Of a DNA stretch of 64,000 bases, positions 22,308 to 34,400 are shown in pieces. Position numbers and translations under genes: made by a program. Source of the DNA: Cordia subcordata (lineage: Eukaryota; Streptophyta; Magnoliopsida; Boraginales; Cordiaceae); NCBI GenBank assembly GCA_028554755.1, contig JAPTOF010000007.1, positions 18,843,001-18,907,000 of the forward strand. The letters are read 5' to 3'. Each line of letters begins with the position of its first letter. Position 1 is the stretch's first letter. The notes beneath the pieces were generated by a model. It saw only the letters and a program-made list of their open reading frames with translations, did not search any database and was not told the DNA's origin.

Positions 22308-24060
22308 AATCAAAATTAAATCAAATTATATTAATAACTGAAATTATTTAACCAAAATATTTCAGTCATTCGGTTGGATTTTGGTTTATAAACAAAATAA
22401 TCAAAATTTTCTATTTTTGATACCCAAAACCAAACCTAACGCAAAAATAGTCGGACTAAATTTTGTATGTAAGTTTAATAATTTGGTTATAACTGAATAA
22501 TGCTCAATTTGGCCTATTCATGTCATACGGCATTATTATTATTATTTTTTGACTTACCAAATGTAATTGTCTGTGACATATTTTGTATTTCGGTTCTATA
22601 ATTCAGTCATATTGTTTTATTTTTTTCTATCTAAAAAAATTTTCTCTCATTACGAATTTTTCTTCAACTAATGAACTTAATTTCTGAAATAAATTGATTA
22701 TTATTTTGATTAGTAAATTTTTTTTTCTAAACTACAATTATTTACTCTTTGGGCAAAATTTTTGTTTGTGCATAATGAAATTATTCAAACATAAAAATAC
22801 ACAAATTCAGGAAACATTTTCTTAATATAAATTTTGTCATTTGTAGTCAAATTAGTGTGTATATATATATATATATAAATATAAATATATATATATATAG
22901 CCATGCATTATACTAACAAAATTTCATGAATATTGTGATCTATATTCTAATGCCACATTGCCTTATTTTCATGAATTTTTTCCGTTAAAATTTTTTTTCC
23001 TCATTTCAAGCCATATTGCAATTGAGCATCAAGTTTTTAGTTAAGTAATTGATACTAACAACTTTCACTTTCTAATTTAAATTAATTAATATTGTTTATC
23101 CAGTAAAAATTATTTCATAATCTAAAATTTTAACGTGTACTCTGAAGTTATACAATGTATAGACTAATATACATTATTTTATAAGAATAACAATCAATAT
23201 CAGAAATCCATGTATTGAACTTAAATATCAGATATCCATGTATAGAACTTAATTTGGTTGTAATGGAAATAATTCATCCATGAATGATTCTTTAAAAAGA
23301 ATATTCTTGCAAATTATTTGTTTCTTTTGAGAATGAGTTGAACATAATTAAATATAATATAACATGTTTTAATTTTATCTTATCGATTCTTTTTCTCCAA
23401 AAACAAAAAAATAAGTTAGACTCTAATAAATATATAATTCTTTTTCTATTTTTTTTTCCATATCATACAATTTTTATTTCATTTTTCAATTTAAATGTTA
23501 CTTCAAATTTCTTACAAAAATTATGATTAGTACCAAAAACTCACAAAAAATCAAATTTCATAAAATATATTTATATTTTAACCTGACATAAATGGTATAT
23601 ACATGCATATATATACACACATACACACGCACTCCATAGACATTATTCATCTTCAATTGCTTTTTTTACCATATCAAATAATTTTCTAATTTTACTTTTT
23701 AATTTAAATATTTTATTTAATTATTGCAGATCTATAATAGAAAATTTGATTAATGTTGAAAATTTACTAAAAGAAATTAAATCTTACAAAAAAAATTATA
23801 TTTTATCCTTGCACAAACTATAAAAAATGGTCATCAACAATAAATTAAAATATAAAAATATCACATTCTTCTTGTGCTTCATACCGATTATACTCTAGTG
23901 AAATTAAAATGTCCTTCCAGCTTCTGATTCTTTTCCTTTTGTTCGGCAGGACTAATTGAAGTTGAAAGGTCCATTTATGTGGAATTATCTTTTCAAAAAT
24001 AAAAAAATAAAAAATTTATTTCTCAACCAAATCTAAGGAATTACTACTATCTTATAAGGA
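22308..24060. other. Very AT-rich intergenic DNA
   Basis: No gene recognised. (TA)n-type tracts lie at about 22857-22900 and a TATATACACACATACACACGCAC tract is near 23610. Confidence 0.5.
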
Positions 24061-24089
24061 AATAAGTGGTCTCTAAAGCTATTTGGTTG

Positions 24090-24780
24090 TCTTATCTTAC
24101 GTCCAAGGAACAGTTTGCATACTTGTTTACCAAGCCCCTTGTCTCAGGACTAGTTTACATATCTAAGACGGTGTTTGGCTAAACTTATAAGCTAGTCAAA
24201 TTGGTTTATAAGTCAAAAAGAATAAAAGAACATGTTTGGTTAAAGAGTTTTTAAGCATTTTTTCACCTTTAAGACGGGGAAAAAAGCTCCAATTGTCAAC
24301 TTATTTTTTAACAGCTTATAAGTATTTTAGTCAAAGTAATAAAAAGACAACACTATCTTAAAAAATTCACTTTTGGACCATTTATAATTGATAACATGTC
24401 CTTTTCAATTGTTATAATTACTACTACTATTTATAAGTACCTATTTACCAAATATGTTAATAGGCTTATCAGCATATTTTATTCAAATACATCTCCGCTT
24501 ATTTATTACTTGCTTATAATTAACTTTTTGCTTATAAATACAAGCTACTTATAAGCACTTAAAAATAAGCTTAGTTAAACAGGTTCATAAATCCAAGCTT
24601 CGTTAGGCTTCATACCAAACCTCAGCTTGAAGGGGGACTGATAAGAGTATTATGTGACAAGAGTCTAGTATTAGTTAGTTGTTAGTTAAGCCTTTTGTTA
24701 TTTAAAGAATAACGTTCAAGGTGTTACAAATATCTACTCTCAAGTCTTCAATTTCACTAAAAAGTAAGAGAAACATTCAC
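24090..24780 (+). mobile_element. Ty1-copia 3'-end remnant (RNase H tail, PPT and partial LTR) split by a MITE
   Basis: At 24105-24160 the frame reads KEQFAYLFTKPLVSGL, the usual C-terminal end of copia RNase H. After the MITE comes the rest of the pol end, a purine-rich PPT (GAAGGGGGAC at about 24629-24638) and TGATAAGAGTATT from 24639, which looks like an LTR start ending at about 24780. The 5' part of the element is absent. The PPT-LTR junction resembles that of the full element at 59.3 kb, but the LTRs differ. Confidence 0.6.
24168..24587. mobile_element. MITE nested in the copia remnant
   Basis: Left end GGTGTTTGGCTAAACTTATAAG and right end AAGCTTAGTTAAACAGGTTC are inverted repeats, and the interior has several CTTATAAG-type motifs. 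It interrupts the copia RNase H tail, so it inserted later. ATATCTAAG before and ATAAATCCAAG after may be worn target duplications. Confidence 0.62.
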
Positions 24781-24894
24781 ACTACTTGCCCGTTAATTTT
24801 GACCATCATTTTGTGGTGCCTTCCAGCTTTCGCTTTTTCTAGTTATTGATGAACCCCTGATGTTTTTTGGCATAATAAAGGAAAACAATAACAA

Positions 24895-25127
24895 GGACCT
24901 ATTTGGATTAATTTTTTTATAAAAAAGTGTTTTTTTCTAGAAAAGAAATTTGCAATGACTATTTAAAATAGATTTAAAAGATAAAAAAATGGAACTCCAG
25001 AAAAAAGTAATTTCAACTTTTCTCATAAACCAAAAATTTTCACTTTTTTGAAAAAAACACTTTTTCAACAATTTTAGAAAGAAACACTTCTTGGGGGGTG
25101 AGAAAAACAAAATCTAAAACAAGCCCT
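24895..25127. mobile_element. MITE-like element with TTTGGATT ends
   Basis: The left end GGACCTATTTGGATTAATTTTTTT and the right end (AAATCTAAAACAAGCC) form weak inverted repeats around an A/T-rich interior. It belongs to the family seen at 21280 and 63596. Confidence 0.42.
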
Positions 25128-25450
25128 AAATCACACAATAAATAAGATCAAAGCCATAAATTATATTTTTTGAGTGTCAAATACTATAGAACAATTGCTA
25201 TATAAACAGCATTATATTTATAAAAACAAAAACAAACAAAATTGTATCTACTTAATGACGAGGTGGAAACTTTCTACAAAGCCAAAGTAATTTCCTAACA
25301 CTCAAAAAGGAAAAGGAGGAGGGAAAGGAATACTCCTAAACGCGTTTTTCATAGTTAAGGGGAAAACTGAGGGAAGGACAATGGACATGGAACATCAGTG
25401 ACAGCATGTCAACTTGCCCTTTGTATAACTTACAAAGCGTAGGAGACTCT

Positions 25451-28400
25451 TCATGCCTCCAGCTTGATGGCAGAATCGATTACATCTATGGTAGTGTTCT
25501 GTTGCGTCCACAGCTGTGCATACCGCCCAGCCTTTGACAGGAGGGCTTCATGTGGCCCCTGCTCGATCACTTTACCATTCTCCAAGACTATAATCTGGTA
25601 ATTTGACCAACAAGAGTAACCGCGTGAATAGCCTTGAAATTTTGAACACAACAAGAAAATTGAAGATGTAAAAGAATTTTAGCACGCACGAAAAGGTGAA
25701 GGCAGAAGAAGACTTGGTTAGGCAATTAAGCACCGTTAGGAGTGATCACTAATCTCTTTGGAGTAAACACTCCACCAAATGCTTATAGAAAGTGCACTCA
25801 AAAGGAAATATGAAAATGGAAAATTATAATAAATCGAGAAAAGATGTGGGACAAGATACGCATATTGGCTAAAAGAATACAAACCTCATCACACTGCATG
25901 GCAGTTGTAAGCCTATGAGCAATAAAAACTGATGTTCGATTACTTGCAAGGGACTTCAATGTATTTAGGATTTCCGCTTCTGTTGTGCTATCAAGTGCAC
26001 TTGTAGCTTCATCACAAAGCCTAAGAAAATTAAGTTGAAATGAGAATTATTTCTTAATTTCTGAAGGCAGCTCACCAGGAAGTTAATGCAATAATTAGTG
26101 ATGCTGGATAAGAAAATTTGAACTTTTAAGTCAAACTAGAAAACTGCAGATATCAATTTGCGCACGCACAGACAATTTCCAAGTGCCTCTATATGAAGCC
26201 AGATCTAATGTACAATATTTCTATTTATCAAGCAGTAAATCAACATTTAGTACCATCCAAGTTTTAGAGCATTTTGGAATTTTCCATCACCTTTTTCTTA
26301 GTAGTACATTAAAAGCTGAATTTGCAGAAGAACACCAACAAAAGTCTTTTTCTTAATGTAGTACACTCAAATGACCAAACCAGAGAAAACCACTATTTCT
26401 GCCAGGCAGAGAAAGAGGATAGCAAATAATCTCTCTCTGCTTGTACTATAATACACAAGCCATTTGCAACAAATAAAGGTGCAACAAAAACCCGGCCGTA
26501 TTCAATATGAAAATTGTTGCAAATATCTGACATCGAAAGTTTTAGCAATTAACTAGCATAGAAACAAGATTGTTTGTGAATTGATATATTACCAATTTCT
26601 GTCCTTGTCTCTCAACTCATGCACATTACATTTGCAGAAATGTCTAAAACTTAGAGTAATAATCATAACAGAGAAGGGAGAAAGGGGGCTCACAAAATGG
26701 CAGGCGCTTTTAGGAATGCACGGGCTAGTGCTACCCTCTGCTTTTCACCGCCACTTAACTGCAGCAGACAGGAATGCGTAAGAAAAAGTTATCACTTCCG
26801 AATGGAATTCAATACTTACAGTATAAGAGTCTCATGAACATACAGAAAATTATAGCTATGGAGCAAATGACTGTTACCACTTCAACCCTAATAATATATT
26901 CATAATTATAGCAAATAATATGAGCATATTATCCCTATGTGTGAGCAGATATGGCTATTCCAACACAGAACTATAATGCTGATATATAAAAAGTAGCCCA
27001 CAAGTCAAACGCATATTTACAAATATCAACTGCTTATATTGCCAACAGAAAAAAGGACTCCCTGCTAACAAAGGTGAACATCCATTGTCCTGGATTGTAG
27101 AAATGATTTTGCTTTTGTTCAAGTGGTATAAACCTCATATGATCAGTACTCAGATGGAACACGTTCTCTTCGAAAGCTAGGGTTGCAAATACGTTTCTGC
27201 AAGAGGATTGGGCGAGAAAGAATAAAACAAAGCCAATATGCTGCCACCAATATGAGGAAGATAGAAGATACCGGAAACTTAACTGACAAGAAATGCAGAA
27301 CTTTGTTTCTCTTGTGCACCAGAAACTAAAGAGCTTGTTTACTAAACTACCAAGGTGGATGTCAATTCTTGTGGATCTTTTGTGTGTATTAGTGGGTGCA
27401 ACCATAGTGGGGTTACCTAACAGCACCCCACATATTCATAGCTACTATGATAACATATACCAAGACCAGATTTTTAACCCATCTTGGTCTCTCTTTCCAG
27501 ACCACTCTTTTCAACTACCAACTTACGTAAAGAACCACTTCCTCTATCACACTAGTTAGCTATCTATTTTTTTCCTAACCATGCTTCTAAATTTTCTCAT
27601 CCTCTATGTAAACCAAATAGTAAAAGGGCCTTCATCATATTCTAGTGGACGGACTTTTCTATTTTTGTTTTTCATAGGAAAACATCTGCCTCTGAATTTA
27701 GGTCACCATCTCATCAGTTACCTCTACTGACAGAAAGATAACAAAGATAACAAAGTAAGAAAACAACACACAAACCTTGAGTCCTCGTTCCCCAACGACA
27801 GTAGAATATTTCTGCGGGAAGTTCATGATAGTGTCATGGATTGCTGCCCGTCGAGCAGCATCATATACCTTGTCAAATATTCACATAGAACTAGTAAGCT
27901 TTATGTATCTGCAACCTGCAATGCTTCAAAATGAATTTAAGAGGTAAAATGACAACAAACCTCCTCCTCTGTTGCTGAAAGACAACCATAGCGGATATTG
28001 TGAAATATGGTATCATTGAACAGAACCTGAAAACAGATCAATACACACTGGTCTTATCGAAGTTGAACTCACAAAGCATCAGAGTGAGTATCATAAGAAC
28101 ATTAAAATATGGAGACAGAGAAGAAGAAGAAGCTTAAAGAAGTCATTTCCAAACTCACAGTATCCTGTGGCACAACACCAATAGACTTCCGGAGACTCTC
28201 AGTTGTTACTGCCCGGATATCTTGACCATCTATCCGTATCTGTTAAATGACAAAGTTCTAAATATGATACTCAAGGAAAATTTCAGAAAAAATTATAGAA
28301 TAAACCAGCACATATTTTAGTTTTGACAATGTCGAGACTTTGTAAAATAATTTGTACAAAGTCATGCCCTCATGCTGTTTGTGGCTTTTACCCTAACACC

Positions 28401-31400
28401 ACACCTTTCCAAAATCCCCAAAGAACAAAGAGAAATCCAAATAGGAGAAAGACAAGAGGGAAATAGCCCGCCCAAAGCTTCATCAAAAATATTTGACAAC
28501 ATATATCACTATGGTAGTAGACAGATATAAACAAATTGAAGGAGAGAATACTATAAAAGAAAGATACAACATACGAGTGCCAGGAGCTGGTAAATGAAGA
28601 CGCAACGTATCGAGAATTTGAATTGGACTTTATCTTTTATAATCGTCCACAAAGGAAATACTATAAAAGAGATGCTTCATACAAGTGCCGGGGGCTAGTA
28701 CATGAAGGTACATTATATCAAGAATTTGACTTGGACTTTATCTTTTATAGAAGTCACTCCATGGAAACAACTATGATAAAATTTTTTATTCCTAACGGAT
28801 GGTGTTGACATGAAACCATGTCAAGGTAGCATACAGAACCCAAACACATGACAACAATCACAGAATGGACAAAGGCATTCAGTTGACATGTCATATAGAA
28901 CATACAACTTACACTTCCAGAATGACTGTCAAAGAACCTGAAGAGCAATCTAAGAATTGTTGACTTTCCTGTAAAACCAGACGTTAGATGTCAAGTTCAC
29001 TTTTAGGGTTAAGTAAAATTTTAAAATAGAAATAGAGCTGGAGCATGTGTGTGTGTGTGTGTGTGTGCATATGTATGTATATTGTCAGAAACAGTAGAGA
29101 AGTCAGGAATCCGACTAAGGGGGGCAAAATTATAACTTTTATAAACTAATTCATATACCACGAAATATTCTAAATAAATAAGCAACGCATTCAAATTAGT
29201 GACTATCAAAAACTAACATATCTTATTTTGATGGTTAACCAGACTTTACATAAACTTGAAAAATTTTCACTATAAGTCATCGAAGTACATCACAATTCTC
29301 AAACTAACACATAACGTTAAAAAGATTATAGTTTTACTTTTATACTTCTCCAAACTCTTCTAACACCGAAAATCGCAACCAATAGAGCAACAACAAAACA
29401 AAAAAGTGAAAGTGAAAAAAGAATGAAAGAAGACCACATACTTGTTGAAACACGATTCCGAATTGAAGTAAAAGAGAAGACATGTTCTGATTTTTCCTTT
29501 AGGGTAAATAAGGCGTTCGAATTTTTTGTGACAAATAAGATTCAAGTAAATTTTTTTTAATGTTAAAAGGAAAAACTAGTCAAACATATTAAACAAAGAA
29601 GGAAAAAGAAGGGGGGGGGGGGGCAAATTTGGTTTTTGATCTTTTAACTCATCTTTTAATACTTTTTTTTTTTTTGGCAAAAAACTATGGGGGGCAATTG
29701 CCCCACCTTCTGTACAACATGGCCTCGCCACTGGTCAGAAAGCAACCATTTCGAGAATGTTGACTTCCCTATCCCCACTTTTTTGTTGCATTGATCAAGG
29801 AGCTTCTCTGTCTTATTAAGACCACCCATCTACATTGGAGTAGACCAAAAGCAAAGCTACATAGTTTCTGGGGTGTTCAGTGAAAAAGTATCAAATCCTT
29901 AATAATATTCTATATTTTTTGTTTTACAAACTTGTATAATATCAAAAAGTGGATAAAACATCCTCTAAAACCATGACACAAAAACCAAGTAAACATCCTG
30001 CCCAGTTCATCCCAAGCCTGAAGGGATTTAATTTTCATGACTTGAGGCAAAATTGGCATAGAATCACAACTCCACCAAGTCCATGACACAGAATCAAGCA
30101 CTAATCATGGGGCCCTATGAAGTTGATGGCATCACCATTTATATATTCCAGAAAATTATTCTGAATCAAAATGCAGTTAGACAAACTACATTTCTTCCGA
30201 TACAGAGAGAAATCCAAGCAAATTTATAGGAGTTCTCTCCATACAATTTGAACTGTGTTAAGTGAGAGTCCTTAACCCAATATAGCCATCTATCGTAAGT
30301 GACAGAGATTTATCTTCCTCTTTCTGAACCAAAGGACTGAATTTAAATTAAAATTCTTGAGAACTCTTGTCAATAGCAATGAAATTACAAGAAGCATATT
30401 ACCTGCTGATATTCTGAGGCCAGAAAAATTACCCAGCTTAGAGACAGTAAAAAGTTGAAAATACAGATGTAAGAAGACTCATTAACTGCTTAAATTGTAA
30501 AGAAAGCACCACAGGGGTCAAAACAATATGGTGCAGATGTCTAGCCTTACCACTGCCACTTGTTCCAACAATAGCCACACTCTTCCCAGCTGGCACAACA
30601 AAAGATACCCCATCAAGAATCTTCCTCTCTGGAAGATAACTACAGTAACCAAGTAAAAAAGGCAAAAGGCGCTACTAAGTACTACTAGAAAATAATTAAT
30701 GCTACATTAAATAACCATAAGCTTAATATATTAAATAAGCTATACCACTAATTCCTCAGAATCTGACTAGATTGACCAACGACAGTAAGCAAGGTTAACT
30801 ATTCAGCTACAAACACAAGAAAAGAATTGCAGCGTGTTTGCTATTTCAAAGCCCTTTTCCAATAATAAAAAGTAAGGAATAATATGAAGCTCTCTGAATT
30901 AAGATATATGAAAATTAAAATGAAGACTTGCTAGATCAAGGATTTTAGAGTCCAATATTGATTGTAATTAGGTAATATTTTTAGACAAAGTTGAAACAGT
31001 GAGACTCAAAGATGCTACGTGCACTTTTATTAAGAAAATTTAGATGAATGACTACAACAGTTACAACAATAAAATGAGCCTATCGTCAGTCACCTTTCTT
31101 TCCCAATTAGTTCGCTACATATCAAGAGGACATAGCATGGTACACTAAATTCATTCAAAACCACCTGCCAGTTAAGGAGCCCTAACGATATGCATTTGAT
31201 CATATGTGGGAAGTTCAAAACACAGTAAAGAATAACACCCTAAAAGTAGAAATACACACCTGAAATCAACATTGTCAAATTGAATGCTACCACCATCCAA
31301 CTTCAGAGGCTTTGCATCATCTGCATCTCTAATTTCTGCCTTTTCCTATTATAAGTCAATTAGAAAAGGAACTTTTTAGGCCTAAAATATTTGCAGAAAC

Positions 31401-34400
31401 AGGGATTTACCAATATAATAGGACAAGAAAGAGAGTCAAGATACAGATAACTACACTCCTAGACTGCAAAATCATAATGACAGGCAGGGAACCAGAACTT
31501 TTCTGCTAAACTGAAGCGTTTAAGTTCATTATGATCCCTGTGATGTAATTTGATGGATCATCATAAATAAGTTATTACTTTAATACAGGAACCAAAGATT
31601 GTGTTAGAGTATATCCTCCCACATGGAAAAATCACAAAGTCTAAGATCACTTAATAAGATCCTGGGCTACTCCTCCAATTGACCAATTGGTTTTTAGGAA
31701 GGAACCCCAAGATTCTTCACACGGTATTAGAGCCCAGGTTATGGGCCAATTATATTTGTTCATGTGTGACCCTTCTTTATCCACGTGTGACATTCTAATT
31801 TGTCACGTGTGACCCTTCTTCAATTATCAAATCAAGTCACACGTGAGGGGGAGTGTTAGAGTATTTCCTCCCACATGGAAAATCACAAAGTCTAAAATCA
31901 CTTAATAAGATCCTAGGCTAATCACAAAGTCTAAGATCACTTAATAAGATCCTGGGTTACTCCTCCCATTGACCAATTGGTTTCTAGGATGGAATTTGAC
32001 CAATTGGTTTCTAGGATGGAACCCCAGGATTCTTCACAGATTGCAACAATCAAAGTACATTCTGCACAAAGTTATTTCTGCATACTAGGAAAGTAATTCC
32101 AACACTTCCTCGAAGTGCAATACAAATAGGCCATCTACGCTGCAAGAGAGCAAGTACATATCTCCAAGTCACAAGCTTCCTTAGTTATTCTCTACACCCA
32201 GGTCAAATGAATTGTTTAAATTTGGTTTTTCGCCAAGGGGGGAAAAACCTTCTTTTCCAATTCATTGAAACATAAAATAGGAGAACTGATAGAACAAGTG
32301 CCAGGTGGTACGTTTAAAAAGTAATAATTAATTTGAATTTTGCAGCAATGTCTAGGAAGTGAGTTGATACCTCAAGCAACTGAAACATGGATTTCATATC
32401 AACCAGACTTTGTATGGTCTCACGGTATACACTGCCGAGGAAATTAAGTGGAAGAGACAGCTGGAATAGAAGCCCGTTCACCATGACCTTTATAAAGAAT
32501 AATTTTGCATTTAAAATGTTGGTCACTATGAAGAGAGGATAGTTCAGTAAAGTCAAGGAAATGAAGTACTACCAGATCGCCAACTGTCATCCCGCCACTC
32601 ATAATTCCATGTGAAGTCAATACCATAGCTGCTGATAGAGCTATACTAAATATAACATTTTGGCCAAAGTTCAAAAATGCAAGACTACGTTGAGTTTTTA
32701 AGGCAGCATCCTCATATCCTGGAAGAAATTATAACCATAATGTCACTATCATGAATCACATAGATTAATCAATTATCCATCAAAATGGAAGTGACTCATA
32801 ATAAAGAAGCACAGAAAGAAAGTCACGATTCTCTTGTATTCCTCACCATGACAATATTGTCAGCAAGGGGTCATCAATCATATCACTCCTTGTCCAAGAA
32901 CGCTGGAATGAACAGAACATAATTACAATAGACATCCTCCCAAAAATCTTCTTCATATCCAGCTATGTTAACTCAAACTCTCTCTCTATATTATGTATTT
33001 AAGAGCAGACCATTCATATCAATTCTGGCTAGAGATCACAGCATTTATGCTTAAAGGGTTCCATCTGGTTATGACATCCCTAACATTGTCAGGAATGGAT
33101 CAGTTCATAAAGTCATAATGTTATGAGCGGCACCCATCAGTTGTTATTTATATAGTTATGAAGAAATCATCACACAGTTAGAAGCCGTTGGATCCCGCTC
33201 ATAAGATTATAATCTTATAAGAGGATCCTAACACAATATTGTCAACATGTGAATAAACCATGAAAGATTATATACTATTTCCAATATACTGCAGTTCTTT
33301 ATCAACTTTAAACATAATTCTTACTTTCAGCAGAGTTTTGACACCCTTAACCATTAAAACCAAGAGTTTGACCGTCGTTTAACTCCCACAAAATTTCCAC
33401 CACTTTCTGAAGAACTAAGCATCAATAATCCATAAAATCTTGAGGGCACAACTCTACACCCCAAATATTTAGGTAGTATATCTATTTTTGATAATGAAAT
33501 TCTAGAATGGGGCTCATCCAGCATAATCACAGTATTGAAATCACCATAAGGAGCGAACAACTTACTCTTCAGATATTCATCATATTTTTCAGCTTCATAA
33601 GCCTCATTGTTGAAGTACTTCACAGTCTGAAAAGGGTACAGAATAGGAGAAAGATTAAATATTAAATATTTAAAGAAATGATAGCCATGGTAATGAATAG
33701 AAATATTACTAAAGAAAAGAAGGGTATGAAATGTAAATTACAGTCTCACCTCATAATTTATAAGAGAATCAATTGCCCTCGTACTTGCATCATTATCAGC
33801 CTTGTTCATTGCCTTCCTAAACTTGGTTCTCCACTAGGAAACAAAAGATTGCAGCATATGATGAGAAATGTCTCAAATAATTGACATCATTGGAACATCA
33901 GAAAACTTTTAGAAATGAATGTACATGCTCAAACAACAAGGAAAGCGTACAATAGATAAAAAGTAGATATAAAAAGAGAACAAGAAAGATATAGAAGCAA
34001 CAGTTAAAGAGAAAATAGTGGATCTTTTGCTCCACAGTACAATAAATTTCCCAAACACATTAAAATTATTTCTGGTAAAGAGAAAGCATCAGGCCTGGCC
34101 CCGAGACATTGGTAGGCGAGCGTTTGAGAAAAAGGTCGTTACGCGTGCGAGGTGATGTAATAAAGATATTATGGGCTGCAAACAAGATACCTGGGTCACA
34201 GCCAACGTGAAAACAACATATGCAGCAACCGACAGGGAAGTGATCCATGCAAATGGTGCTCCAAATTTGTATGCAAGAATTCCTGACACCATCGAAATCT
34301 GAAAGGCTTTATGTTAAAGCTGTTGAGTATATAAAGGATACCCAAATCATCCATATGGGCATCCATTCTAGCAGTAGTAACTTGCTATACTATGTTACCA

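Larger units (their letters stand above)
31602..32038 (+). mobile_element. TRIM retrotransposon in intron 11 of ABCB25
   Basis: A 437-bp element has two terminal direct repeats that start TGTTAGAGTAT and end TTCTTCACA. Directly after the left repeat lies CGGTATTAGAGCC, a worn copy of the TGGTATCAGAGC primer-binding site for initiator tRNA-Met. Directly before the right repeat lies a purine tract, GTGAGGGGGAG. GATTG flanks both sides as a 5-bp target duplication. The internal part is only 132 bp and has no coding capacity, which defines a terminal-repeat retrotransposon in miniature. It lies antisense to the host gene. Confidence 0.93.
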
